A stretch of DNA of 64,000 nucleotides from positions 1 to 64,000 of the forward strand of contig JAIWNE010000026.1 in assembly GCA_025331445.1 (NCBI GenBank), given 5' to 3'. A program made the translations under genes and the position numbers. Each line of letters starts with the position of its first letter. The first letter of the stretch is position 1. Shown piece after piece: positions 23,503-34,607 of the stretch. This DNA comes from Blakeslea trispora. Lineage: Eukaryota > Mucoromycota > Mucoromycetes > Mucorales > Choanephoraceae. The notes under the pieces are model-generated. The model was not told the origin of the DNA. It was given only the letters and a program-made list of their open reading frames with translations, and did not search any database.

Positions 23503-23721
23503 TTACTGACCCGGAAGACCACCTATGCCTATGCCACCCTCTGATATTCTTTTGCTGTGTCCTTCAGAGCGTTTGGCAATGTCACTATTTGATAGATCAT
23601 TACTGTTAACAGAAGCTGCACCAAAAACTGAGGAGCCTCTGTTTCTTGCATCTAGAGTAGCAGCTGAGCTACACAATAAGAAGGGAACAATCGAAGCAAA
23701 AGATACAATAATGAAGCGCAT
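23503..23721 (-). CDS. Small secreted peptide precursor with dibasic sites
   Basis: Intronless ORF of 72 residues, family unknown. Residues 1-20 form a clear signal peptide (MRFIIVSFASIVPFLLCSSA). The rest is small and hydrophilic, with two Lys-Arg sites: DIAKR then SEGHSKR, then the C-terminal ISEGGIGIGGLPGQ. This is the layout of a Kex2-processed precursor, which would release a 14-residue Gly-rich peptide. A TATAAAAAGG box lies 73 nt upstream of the ATG on the same strand, supporting a real promoter. It could be a pheromone-like, signalling or cell-surface peptide; none of these is shown. ICMT, also in the window, modifies CaaX peptides, but this precursor ends LPGQ, not CaaX, so the two are not linked. 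Confidence 0.65.
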   Translation of the reverse strand: MRFIIVSFASIVPFLLCSSAATLDARNRGSSVFGAASVNSNDLSNSDIAKRSEGHSKRISEGGIGIGGLPGQ

Positions 23722-23793
23722 GGTTTAGACTAGTAATTGAACTGAAAATGCCGAAGGTGGATAACGATTGACATTGATGAAGTAGAATTTTGG

Positions 23794-23803
23794 CCTTTTT
23801 ATA
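23794..23803 (-). promoter_or_regulatory. TATA box of secreted peptide gene
   Basis: TATAAAAAGG on the minus strand, 73 nt upstream of the ATG at 23721. Spacing fits a transcription start about 40 nt before the ATG. Confidence 0.6.
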
Positions 23804-25456
23804 TCAACTTGACATTCCCCCCTTTCATATATAAATCAAAGACGTGAAATGAGCGATATGGCTCATTACGCAACAAGTCCTAGTCCCTTAATAAGTCATA
23901 ACGAGCTACCAAACAAAACACCAATGTGTCACCATATGTTAAGGTGTCAACAAAATCATGCGTGTCTAAAGATCTTTATATTTGAATAAGATGAATAGAA
24001 CCTTGGCGATCTTCTATCATGAAGGCTTTGTCCCAAAAGTCCTTCAAAATGAACAAACATTTCAAGGACCTGAAACTTGACATTCACTGGCGGGATTTTT
24101 TTCTTTTAAGTTAATGATCACAAAGAAACAATGCTTAGGAGAGACACATCAGAGCGAGAATTACTCTCTCGAAGGAGAGTGTCTCAATTGTATTATTTCA
24201 TTTATGCATGAAAAGGCGAAGTACAATGCGAAGGGTCAGTTATCAATGGGTACAACCCAACAAAATTGTCATGTGGACAAAGTAGTTGTAAAACATAGCT
24301 GATCGACAGTATTTCTGCTTTTTTATATGAAGCAAACTCCCAGGCATTGAATCACTTGTATCCAAGCCCACTTTGTTTTGTTAGAGTCTTATACTTGGTA
24401 TCTTGTTATTGTTTGCAAATCACTCGCTTGAAGATTTACCTGCTTATTCTTAACAAGAGAACATTGAGTTTCTCTGGAGGACTGAAAAGATTTCAAAGTC
24501 CAAAAATTAGTTTTCAAGTAACTGTATAAGCTGATCATTGTCTTTGAGCTCTACTCCTCAGATACTGCCGCGAGTGTAATTGAATTAAAATGTGATGGGG
24601 AGGTACAGATAAGAGGAAATTCATGCCTTGGCTACACACTTGAGCCCCTAAAAAACAACATTCTTAGATAAAGCAAGTGATCTTGATCATTGTTTTCGGT
24701 GTTAAATGGGGCAAAATAAGCATGGACGTAACAGTGAAGTAGCCAAACATTTGGAAAGGAGAAGTATACATCGCAGAAAAGTTTGAATAGATAAGGAAGT
24801 ACTACTATAATATATTGTGGGTTAATGCACAATAAGGGCCTTTTTTTTCACTTTAAGTATGAAGGCACATTAATTGAACACATCTATATTGTCAATATAC
24901 TTTTAACGTCAACAGTCAATTGTTTACTTGATGTATCAAACTGGAACTCTAGTTGATTTATTATACCCTTTTTTCTTTTTGTCATTCTATTGCTTGAGAT
25001 TGCAAAGACACAAAGAAAGGACAATTTCAACATTTTAACACTATTTTGATTTAGCCAATGAAATTCAGAGATTTTGAAGCTGCAGGGCAACCAACATCCT
25101 TTTTGTTTTGCAGTGCATGCATTGAATAGATCACTATTGATTGTTTGATCGTACAGTTTAGAAAATTTCTACCAAAACAGCCAATATTCAACTTTATGGA
25201 CAGAGAAATACAGGATTTTCAATGCAGCTACCAAAGACTACTATGTTTCATGATTCAACATAGTGTTTGGATAACGCAAAACGAAGATAACTCTATTTCT
25301 TGACAACATATTTCCACTGACCTACTCTTCTATCCTTAAAAAACGACCCGATGATAATGATTATATAAATACAGTATTGCAAGTTTTTGATTTTGATTTT
25401 TTTGTTGTTATGTACAAAAAATAGAGAGAGATGAGAGAATGGGAATTTTAGTTGAT
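23804..25456. other. Intergenic, ~1.6 kb, no supported gene
   Basis: AT-rich. Several ORFs of 60-70 codons on both strands (e.g. 24114-24302, 24632-24832, 24884-25090) have no motif, biased composition or splice support. The likely 3' end of the isocitrate dehydrogenase transcript lies at about 25380-25456. Confidence 0.45.
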
Positions 25457-27072
25457 TTAAGCGGATCTATAGCTATCGAGGTTTTCTTTAACTCGCTTCA
25501 TGTAATCACCAGTTGTGACATAGTGTTCAGGCTTGAGGCTATTAAAAGGAAAAAAATGAGTCGAGATGTCTTGGTAAAGTTTATAGAATCACTTACTTCT
25601 TGCCGTGGATAGCCAAAGCCAAATCCTTGGTCATAACTTGATCTCTTTGAACTGCATCAATACAAGCTTGTTCGAGATCAGTAGTGAACTTCTTCAAAGC
25701 ACCATTGTTATCCAAGTTGGCACGGTGACTCAAACCACGAGTCCAAGCAAAGATAGAGGCAATAGGGTTGGTAGAAGTGGGGTTACCCTACAAATCATTT
25801 CATTTTTAGATGCCTTAAACATTTGTTATTTGATCGATGAGTTACCTTTTGATATTCACGATAATGTCTAGTGACAGTACCATGGGCAGCTTCAGCTTCC
25901 ATAGTCTTACCATCGGGTGTGATCAAGACTGAGGTCATCAAACCAAGAGAACCATAACCTTGAGCCAAAATATCAGATTGAACATCACCATCATAGTTCT
26001 TACAGGCCCAAACAAAACCACCCTTAGACTTCAAGGCTTGAGCAACCATGTCGTCAATCAAACGGTGTTCGTACCACAAATTAGCTGATTCAAATTGTTG
26101 ACGGTAATCCTTTTGATAGATAGCTTCAAAGACATCCTTGAAACGACCATCGTATTTCTTCAAAATAGTGTTCTTGGTACTCAAGTAAAGAGGCATGTTC
26201 TTGGACAAGGCCATTTGGAAACAACTGTGAGCGAAACCGGTGATAGAATCGTTGGTGTTGTACATGGCCATACCGACACCACCGTTTTGAGGAAAGTCAA
26301 AGACGGTCCACTTTTGAGGTGCAGAGCCATCAGCAGGAGTGAATGACATTTCAAACTTACCAGCTCTATCAGCAATGAAATCAGTAGAACGGTACTTGAA
26401 GGAGAGAATGTGAGTAACTTGTCATTGGATGATACAGAATAAGCACTTACTTGATCACCGAAAGCATGACGACCAATAACAATAGGTTCAGTCCAGCCGG
26501 GAACAATACGAGGGATGTTGTCCATGATAATAGGTTCACGGAAGACAGTACCGTTCAAGATATTACGAATGGTACCATTAGGTGACTTCCACATTTGCTT
26601 CAAGTCGAATTCTAGAGAGCCGATAAGTAACTTTTTTTTTTTTACATCTCTCTTTCTCTTTCTTTATTACCTTTCACACGAGCTTCATCAGGAGTAATGG
26701 TAGCACACTTGATGCCTACATTGTACTTTTTGATAGCTTCAGCAGCATCAATAGTAATTTGATCATCGGTCTAAGAAAATAGAAAAAAAAAGTTTCATTT
26801 AAGCATTCGACTTTGCATTGTTTCTTTTTCTTTACGTTGTCACGACTCTTCATGCCAAGATCATAATACTTGATGTCCAAATCCAAGTAAGGCAAAATAA
26901 GCTTATCTTTAATGTCTGCCCAGATGATACGCGTCATTTCATCACCATCCAAGTCAACGACAGGGTTTTGGACAGAAATACGACTTCCTGTAGCATAATT
27001 GGCCTTGGCCATCATTGGACGAACTAAAGCAGCGCCAGCAATTTTACGAGCAGCAGTTTGAATTGAGAGCAT
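25457..27072 (-). CDS. NADP+-dependent isocitrate dehydrogenase, probably mitochondrial
   Basis: Oxidative decarboxylation of isocitrate to 2-oxoglutarate with NADPH production. Six exons: 27072-26836, 26770-26671, 26611-26451, 26394-25846, 25787-25597, 25538-25457, about 439 residues. Family blocks are intact: [33 protein letters not shown] with the substrate-binding Ser/Asn/Arg set, [57 protein letters not shown] with the metal-binding Asp residues, and [12 protein letters not shown]. The N-terminus ([19 protein letters not shown]) is basic, Ala-rich and lacks acidic residues, so a mitochondrial presequence is likely; the C-terminus SYRSA is not a peroxisomal signal. The start is placed at this Met because the longer in-frame reading upstream is low-complexity Ser/Phe/Leu. 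Confidence 0.96.
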
Positions 27073-28778
27073 GATGATTGATGATAAATGAAAAGAAGAA
27101 GAAGAAGAAGAAGAAAAAGAAAGAGTGAGAAAAAAAAAATTAGATAATAAAGTTGATAGATTTTCCACGCATTTAGCAAAAAAAAAAAATTGGAGTATAG
27201 CTAATTATGAGTCAAGACAAATCAAAAGAAAAATGACACGGCGGTTAAAATCCAATTGTGGGCGGAGTTATGACTGAAAGGAAACTTTATCTTATCATCA
27301 AAGTTTGATAGAGATCAAGATCTATTGCGCCTTGATGGAATTCATCTTGTTTTGTAGCTTAAGCTTGGTAATGACAGAAAAGAGACTTGTTTTTATTTTC
27401 AGTTCATTCTACTTGTGCACTCGTTTTTTAGTCAACTTGTCTTTTTTTTTTCTTTGTCTTTCTCATTGCTTCTTTTTCTATTACTATTTTGAGCCAGCTT
27501 TTTCATTGGAACTGTTGATCCATATAAACCAACAATGCCAACATTGCTTTTTAAGGAATGTTTTTATTATTTCTTCTTTCTTTCAACTCATTAGCAGACG
27601 AAACTTCATGCTTCAAACATTATATCACTTTATCAAGACAGTTATAGAACCTTGCTAGCTTTCATCGAATGCGAAACAAAAGAGCAAGAAAACAAAGCAA
27701 CTGTATAATTGCAAATAGATGCTGTCTTTACGATAAATCAAGCGAAATGAAGCTTCTTAAGTGAGATGAAAAAGAACTACAAAACTTTTTTTTTGTTAAC
27801 CACAAGTTGGTAGTTGCGCCACTTGAACTATATGTTTTTAAGCCACGTTCTCACAATTCAATATTAACATTACGCGCTATAAGGTGGTAGAACTTTGGTT
27901 CGGGATATGAACGAGTTTTTATTTTAAAACTGTGATTTTCATATAGACTTGAAGAAAGAGTTTTTCTTTCGGCTTGTTTTTGCCTGTATTTCTATCATGT
28001 GCTAGACTGTTGCATATGGATTCAATAGAGTCCATGGTCCACATAGTACATTGGGTGTCATTTTCTTGTAAAATAGTTATACCACCCAGAGTCTCCAATT
28101 GGCTGTACATTTTTTAAAAAAAAAAAAGAAAATGAAAATTATGAATGGTTGTTCAAACCAAAAGAAACAATAAGCGATATAAGTATCTTGTGTCTTTCCT
28201 AGCTAAGCTGGTGCAGAGACTTTCGTCATACTAAATCGAACTATTCTGCTTAGCCTATTAGCCTATTTCCTAGCTGTGCTCTTCAAGTTGATACCTTCTT
28301 GAAATTTTTATCCTTGATTTGAAAAGCATCAAACCATTCTTCAATGACTTAAGCCATCAAATGCCCCAAAAAACTAATATTTGAGATTCAATCGATCAGT
28401 ATACACTTTTTGTCTCTCCCTCTCTTTCTCTCTACATATCTTTGTTTCATAAAGACAATACTATCACTTTTCTTTACGGCAAGCAATTTTCTAGTTGAGA
28501 AGCCGAATACTATCGAACCCATCTCGATCAATTCGCTAATCTCGGCTATTGCAATTGCTTTCCTAGTCAATTCTTTGTACCTTTTAGCAACCTGCAAAAA
28601 ATGACTTTTTCTTTTCTCGAGAAAATGCTACATCATTTTTCCAGAAAGTGCGACAACTTAAATTTTTTTTGTGCGACACCATTTTGGCAAAAGATGTAGA
28701 TTGTTCTTTGTCTGTCTCCCTTTCTTTTCTTCTTTCTTTCTTTTAATTTCCTGTATTGTATATAAACAAACTAGTTCA
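27073..28778. other. Intergenic, ~1.7 kb; two minus-strand small ORFs of doubtful status
   Basis: Two minus-strand ORFs look somewhat protein-like but cannot be identified. One is at 28388-28597 (69 residues, beginning MQVAKRYKELTRKAIAIAEI). The other is at 27919-28110 (63 residues, with GGITILQENDTQCTMWTMDS). No splice pair convincingly joins them. They may be exons or relics of one decayed gene. The IDH promoter should lie at 27073-27300, and the DUF202 gene promoter near 28650-28778. Confidence 0.35.
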
Positions 28779-29404
28779 ATGACAGCTAAAAATGATCAAG
28801 CACAACCATTAATATCCTCTGGTCAAAAAAGTTATGCTGCTATTGATACACCAAAGAAAGGTCAACAGAGCTTCTTTCATCATCTACAAGAACTCTTTGA
28901 TCATTATCGTGCCGCCCTTTTTCTCGAAAATCAAGGCAGCGTGGCAAGAGACCATTTGGGTGAGTTGGATTTCATTCATAGACAAAAAAAAAATGGAATT
29001 TGTAAGCTCACAAGATAAACAAATGTATCAGCGAATGAACGTACCTATCTTGCTTGGTTAAGAACCAGTCTGTCAACCATTTCAGTGGGCATAGGTAATC
29101 AAGCCCAAGTTGGATAAAGAAAGAATGGCTAACAAAACTATAAGGTATCACTCAACTATCTCGATTGGAAAAGTCAATGGCGAAAGATTCTACTTCAGCC
29201 CTTTTGAGTCAAGGTAAAACCGTTGGTCTTTTCTGTGTGATGATTGGCATGATTTTTCTTTTGTTTGCTTTTATTCGTTATTTTCATGTGCAAGTTGCTT
29301 TGGCACACGGCTATTTCCCTTCCAGTCGGTCTAGTGTCGCTTTGGCAAGTGTCTTGGCGCTATGTCCAATGATTTACATGTTGATTGTTGTTGTATTGAA
29401 ATGA
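28779..29404 (+). CDS. DUF202 family three-helix membrane protein
   Basis: Three exons: 28779-28959, 29032-29094, 29145-29404, about 167 residues. After a soluble N-terminus of about 55 residues, the DUF202 signature ARDHLANERTYLAWLRTSLS is formed by splicing exon 1 to the 63-nt exon 2. Three membrane helices follow: SLSTISVGIGITQ, KTVGLFCVMIGMIFLLFAF and VALASVLALCPMIYMLIVVV. DUF202 (the same fold as the VTC membrane domain) is widespread in bacteria and fungi; its function is mostly unknown. The N-terminal half of the first helix is highly conserved here. Not a VTC subunit by itself, since no SPX or polymerase domain is present. It is convergent with dihydropteridine reductase, 143 bp away. 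Confidence 0.85.
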
Positions 29405-29547
29405 ACAGAGAAAAATACCCTTGAATATGTATGATAGAAAATTCTGATACATTTAAACAAAGTTGTAATTAAAATTACTAGTCGCGACTTTTTTTTTTTT
29501 ATTTTAGAAATCATGTGTAAATTGGGGGGAATCAAGTTGCCTATTGA

Positions 29548-30595
29548 CTAAATTTCAGTAAATGTAGTGTTATTATCTTTGGTAACAACACTGATTAGAC
29601 TACCACTAGTCAAGGGTATTGAGCCTGTCAGATAACTCTCAAGTCGGCTAAGAAATTCAAATAAGTGATCCTTTTTTTTCTTTTGTATGTCAAGTTTTTC
29701 CTTTTTTTTTTTTTTACCTTGCAATGTCCTTGGGTGAAGTCCATGTACTGAAATCGGCTGAAGACATGAATTTTCTATTCATAGGTGTATCAATGGTAAC
29801 ACTTGATTATCCCAGATACATACAAAAAAGAAATTAGGCTCCATCTTTCTTTCTCTCTCTTTTTTTTTTTGGTATATCCAATGACTGGTTGTGATTTAAC
29901 TTACGGCAAAATAGCTGTGACCTTGGCTCCTTCAGGAAGGCCACCATTAGGGGCAGCCAAATCCTTGACAAGATGATGTACAGAAGCTTTAGCAATACCA
30001 TAACCAATCATACCCGGTGTAGCATCCAAAGCAGCCAAAGCACCAGTCAAAGTAAGCAATCCATTCCTATTCAACCATCATTTAAATTTCCTCATCCAAT
30101 GCAAATCTTATTGATCTATTTTCTCTTACTTGTCAAGATACTTTGAAGCAAGGTGAGCAGCAATCAAGGATGAATGAACGCTTTGATGTATCATCATTTC
30201 GGAATTCTTTAAGAAATCTTTGAATAACAATTTAGACAGTTTGGTTCTTTCTTGTCAAGTCTTTTTTTTTTCCTACCTTTGCTGCCTGCATGACCACCGG
30301 CCCAACCACCAGCAACACAAAAAATAGCAGACAACTTATCAGTACCTAACAATTGACCTAGTGATTCACCAAGTTGCTGTCCTTGTTCAGCTAAAGAGAC
30401 AGATGTATTGGGCACAGTATTATAGTCTGCCTCATCATTTTCAACTAAATCAACATTGATCACTGTCTAAAGAACGATATGTCAATTGTAAATTGATTAT
30501 GCGCGTATTGAACTTACGTAGCCCTTTGATTTGAAATGCTGAACAAGAGAACGACCCAAGGCACCAGCACCACCATACACTAATAATTTACTCAT
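29548..30595 (-). CDS. Dihydropteridine reductase (QDPR-type SDR)
   Basis: Short-chain dehydrogenase that reduces quinonoid dihydropterin to tetrahydropterin. Six exons: 30595-30518, 30466-30277, 30217-30130, 30066-29905, 29801-29723, 29670-29548, about 239 residues. The Rossmann start is [27 protein letters not shown] matches the family's NAD-binding loop. The catalytic pair is in [16 protein letters not shown] (Tyr-x3-Lys). [12 protein letters not shown] follows. The last splice junction works only with a GC donor (GCAAGG) at 29722, giving SPKDI then DHLFEFL; the nearby GTAAAA donor would shift frame to a stop. Its stop lies just 144 bp from that of the DUF202 gene, and its ATG 127 bp from the Vac7 stop. 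Whether the fungus uses pterin cofactors (e.g. for phenylalanine hydroxylation) is not shown by this window. Confidence 0.9.
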
Positions 30596-30721
30596 AATTT
30601 GATAGAAAAAATAAAGAGAGAGAGAAAGAGAAAAAAGGGAGTAAAGCAATACTCCCAAGAAGAAAAAAAAACTTTTATATACAAAAAAAAAAATTAAAAT
30701 TAGGCACCACAGTCCCACGTT

Positions 30722-32714
30722 TCATACGTGAGAAAATACAAAATTGACTTGATCTTCATTAGCACAAATAGTTCTATCTGGGTCAGTAGAGATGATGCCT
30801 GTGGTCGGATCTACATGGGTAACATTACAGACAACTACAGATTGAGGATAAACACCTATGGCAAATGGTATGGGTTGATATTTCAATACACCACGAACAA
30901 CCAATCCATAAGGATATCGTATCATACGTGACCTAATAAACAAGTCAATAAATATAAAACAGACTTGAAAGAGCCTAACCAAGTGCTTACCATCGTTCAT
31001 TACCACTTTTATCTGCTCCAGGTGACTTGATACGAATTTGAGTAATGGCTTCTTCTTTTGTGATATCGGATTTCTTTGGTTTGATGGAAAGTGGTTCATC
31101 AAAGCGTCTTACATTGCCTAAATACTCAGCTGGATCGACACCTAATTGGCTATCAGTAAAAAGAAGAAAGCGTCTTCTATCAAGCTTTCTACTTTACCTT
31201 GTGCAGTTGATTGGTTTGCTATCCGACTTGGAACAATCTGACTAAAGGCGAAAATACTTATGTCCGCATCAGCGATATGTACTGTCCAGAAATTATTATT
31301 TCGAGCTTGCACTCGAAGATCAAAAATCAACTCTTTGTCCGTTGCCAATACTCGACCAATATCTACTGATAGCTCGGCCAATGGTTGTGCTTGATAGAAC
31401 AAGATCAAAAGAAATAAAAGTAAAATCAATGCTTGGTATAAGAAAAGACGATACCATGGTCTCCTATTTGAAAAGAAAAACCCCGTAAGCATCCAACTGT
31501 GTCATTCATCAAAACCTATAGAATAGTTTACCATGTCTTTTTCGTCTTTGAGCGTTTCTGTCTTCTTTGAATCAGAGGTGCTTCTTCATCATCACTGGTA
31601 TATCCTTCTTGATGTGCCTGTTGACTGTGATAATAAGTCCGAGGCGGAGTGTATTTTCGACCTGCATGTTTCTTGTTGAAGCTCTCTCGCCAGAGATCAA
31701 ACAGGCTAGGTCGATGCACTTGGATAGTAGGGTCCTTGACATGATTCCTTAGTCGAGGTCGCCTTTTGTCAGCTGATTGCTCGTTTCCAGACCAACCAAA
31801 TTCATCTTCTTCATCCATTGCGTCAGAATAAGGATGCTTGGGTTGATGATATAAAGTCTGTCTTAACCATTCACCTAATCCAGCACCACTATGATGGGTA
31901 ATAAAGCTCTTTTTGATATCATTTTGATGTGATCGAACAGAAACAGGTCGATGCATGTTGTGTGTAGCTACAAGATTTTCATTGCTACTATAAGGGTATA
32001 CATAATGTTCATTATCATCAGAATCTATTTTACACAAACAATTATTTTGATAAAATAAGGGTAAGTCAAGAATACCTTTCTTTTTGAATTCTTATGTTAT
32101 ACCTTCTGCATTCGAGACAGCATCTACTAAATTACGATGAAAGACTTCGGCAGGACTAGCATTGCCATGAATCATAGCTTTTGATTGCTTTTTAGGTAAT
32201 TTCTTGTCAAATTGTCTATTTGTGTAACCATTTAAATGGCTCTGATATAGGACGATCAGTAAAAGAAAAGAGAGAAAAAGGCATTTTTCGTTTGTACCTC
32301 ACTTCGAACTTGTTTTACTCTTTTAGGATCATACATTGTACTGGTTGAACATGACTTTTGCATACGTAAAGAAGAAAAGGATGGTGTATCGAATATAAGC
32401 GAATGGGATAGACTAGGTGCAGAAGGCATGGTTGTCAAAGAATGATCAGCAAAAACAGGTTCGGCCATAGATTCCAGTGTCATTTGAGTCATGTGAGGAG
32501 TAGAGGTAGTGGCTGTAGGCTGTAGTAGTGGATCTTCTTCAAACCGAGCCTTCTCCACTACCATAGTGCGATCAAAGTTCGATAACAGTAGATCTCGACG
32601 AAGTGAGTGAGGGTCGTTTTTGTCTATTAAGTTGTGCTTATTGTTCAAGAGTGTCTGTCTTCTCTTTGCGTTTATATCTGTCGAATCATTTTTCTTGTAT
32701 AATTCGATTGGCAT
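30722..32714 (-). CDS. Vac7-like vacuolar segregation protein
   Basis: Vac7 activates the Fab1 PI3P 5-kinase on the vacuole, controlling vacuole size and the hyperosmotic response. Six exons: 32714-32298, 32241-32103, 32024-31532, 31463-31198, 31141-30991, 30932-30722, about 558 residues. The N-terminal two thirds are hydrophilic, Ser/His-rich and probably disordered. One membrane segment lies near residues 356-374 (LILLLFLLILFYQ). The lumenal C-terminal LEA-2-like domain has the Vac7 hallmark LSVDIGRVLATDKELIFDL and ADADISIFAFS. The fungal Tag1 protein shares this lumenal fold, so Tag1 is an alternative, but the single central membrane segment after a long cytosolic region favours Vac7. Confidence 0.82.
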
Positions 32715-33762
32715 TTTCTTTATGTTGTTTAAAAAAAAAAAGTAGAGAGAAGAAAAAATTGAGTTTCATCATCCTAAAAAGAAGCAAGAGAGAGGGGGGG
32801 GCGGAGACTGACTTTAAACCTTTACTTTCCTTTTTTGGCTTACATAAACTTTGTCCTGAAGAACTGAATAAGGCCATAAGAAGAGAAGCTGAGGAATAGT
32901 GCAAAGAATACCAGATGTATTGCCTTTTGAAATAACAATAATAGATTTAGCAATACAGGCGTATAATACAACCGTATGAAAAGCAGAAAAAGACAAAGAA
33001 TTTGCAACACCAAAAAATCCAAAGAAACAAACAAACTCTGTGTAACAAACATGGAAAGCAACATTCATTTCTGTAGCCAAGTCATACAAAAGATAGTATG
33101 TCTACTCTAGTGTTCAAGTACAGAGTTGATTTCAATCATGCTAAAGTGTTTGGGTTTGCTCTATTCGTTTTAGTTTTCTTAGTGATGATAGTAGTATCAA
33201 TACTATTTGGATTTGCTGAGTCTAAGGTAGCCATGAGGCTTTACTGTTTCAATGACAGATTCTCCTTTAGAAAAGAAATTTCTTCTGACAGGACTTCTTT
33301 TGTACCTGACGATTTATGATCCCGACTGAAGGTGATTGTGATTTAGGAGCAATACGATTCAAGTGCTATGAGCATGGTATTAACATAGTTACTGTGTGAG
33401 AGTGACAACAATCTTTTCAGTTTATTTTAGCTTTTTTTCTATCTTTCAGTGCGAGCAGGTTTATGACAAGATCCTTGTCTTCACTACTTCAGGTATGATT
33501 TTTGCTTTATTAAGTGAGTATCCTCAACAATACTTGGAATGATTTTGAGGTACAATAATAATACAATATAATATTCTAGTTTCAATATTATGCATTTAAT
33601 CACACATTGTAACAATGTAATAAGAAAATACACGTATGAAAGGATTTACAAGCAATACGCAATAAAGCTGTTCAGCATAAGTAATAAAAAAATATTTACA
33701 ATCTGTCATTTAGAAATGCATCTCTTAGAGATAGTGGGCTTCCAAATCTGCTAAACAATCCT
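32715..33762. other. Intergenic with two competing small membrane-protein ORFs
   Basis: On the plus strand, 33098-33319 encodes 73 residues with one strong membrane segment (VFGFALFVLVFLVMIVVSI). On the minus strand, 32814-33089 encodes 91 residues with two or three hydrophobic segments. Their ATGs are only 9 bp apart and divergent, so at most one is likely a genuine start; either could be an exon of a spliced gene. No family was recognised. A poly-T/A tract near 32725 belongs to the Vac7 leader. Confidence 0.35.
33098..33319 (+). CDS. Hypothetical single-pass membrane protein (doubtful)
   Basis: Unidentified 73-residue ORF. A cytosolic-looking N-terminus (MSTLVFKYRVDFNHAKV) precedes one long hydrophobic helix, then a hydrophilic tail. 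The reading may continue by splicing after ...FGFAESK, where a weak GTAGCC donor exists, but no acceptor gives a long frame. No motif supports a function. Confidence 0.3.
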   Translation: MSTLVFKYRVDFNHAKVFGFALFVLVFLVMIVVSILFGFAESKVAMRLYCFNDRFSFRKEISSDRTSFVPDDL

Positions 33763-34607
33763 TTACTCAGTCCTAATGTATAGCAAGCTGGCCAGTTCAT
33801 TCTTCCTGATAAAATTCTTGACAAATAACAAATCAGCGCTTTCAACGATTTCAATAGGGGTGACAGTAGCATCTTGTTCCTTTTCGATAAAAAGTTTTCG
33901 ACGTTTCTCAGTAAACTCCAATCCATTTTTTGCATAAGCCCTTATTTTTTTTTAAGTGAACTTTCTAAATTTTCATGAGCACGTTTCACAATTTTTTCAA
34001 ACTGTTTGTTCGTTTTGTCGAGAACATCATTTGCCAAATCGGTCAAGGCATTTTCAACTGTAGCATATTGTAAAAAAGAAAAAGAGCGACAGGCAATTCT
34101 GTGAATTCTTCTGAGCTCCTCATCTTCACTCTCGTCCAAAGCCACGATGCTTTTTTGTTGACTACATAAAAAATAACTTAATGCTACAACAGGTGTCATA
34201 GTAGACTCATCAGTTATAAAAGATGAAATTGAGTCCAAACTGTAGAATTGAATATGTCTGGAATTGTCTGTGTGTTGTATAGTAAGGACAACCTTCCTCT
34301 ATAGCAAAATCATTCATGAGCGCTTTACTTGAAGATCCCTTGATAACAAAGACGATGACTTTTGGAAATACTTTGTACGCATTATGAACATTCAAACAGT
34401 ATCGATTGATTCTTTTGATGAAAGAGATATCAACAATTGTTGGCAAGGCGGTTTCTGTTGGCTTATTTGTTTTAGGAGCATAGAGAATGTCTGATTTCCT
34501 TCCATCAAAAAACTCATTAGAGACATATTTAAAAAGTTTCACCCTGAAATTTACCTGTGATTGATAAACATTCTGCAAGAAATAGAACTGAATGAACCAG
34601 GATCTCA
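33763..34607 (-). pseudogene. Broken PD-(D/E)XK nuclease-like repeat gene fragment
   Basis: Looks like a decayed copy of a multi-copy mucoralean gene resembling Rpn/PD-(D/E)XK transposon-associated nucleases; the family link is from memory and moderate. Reading from 34607: QNVYQSQVNFRVKLFKYVSN, then the core KSDILYAPKTNKPTETALPT, IVDI and RINRYCLNVHNAYKVFPKVI. A frame change near 34260 is needed to go from ...YYTTHRQF to HIQFYSLDSISSFITDES. Another near 33945 is needed to go from ESSLKKK to RAYAKNGLEFTEKRRKLFIE; that frame then stops at 33763. The 5' end is cut off inside an inverted duplication (34514-34737). Two frameshifts and a missing start mean no intact product. Confidence 0.6.

Noticed and set aside
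26387..26460. Extra intron in the IDH gene at GGTAAGTTTGAAATG (near 26360)
   Set aside because: A GTAAGT occurs there by chance; reading through gives [10 protein letters not shown], matching the family, so no intron is needed.
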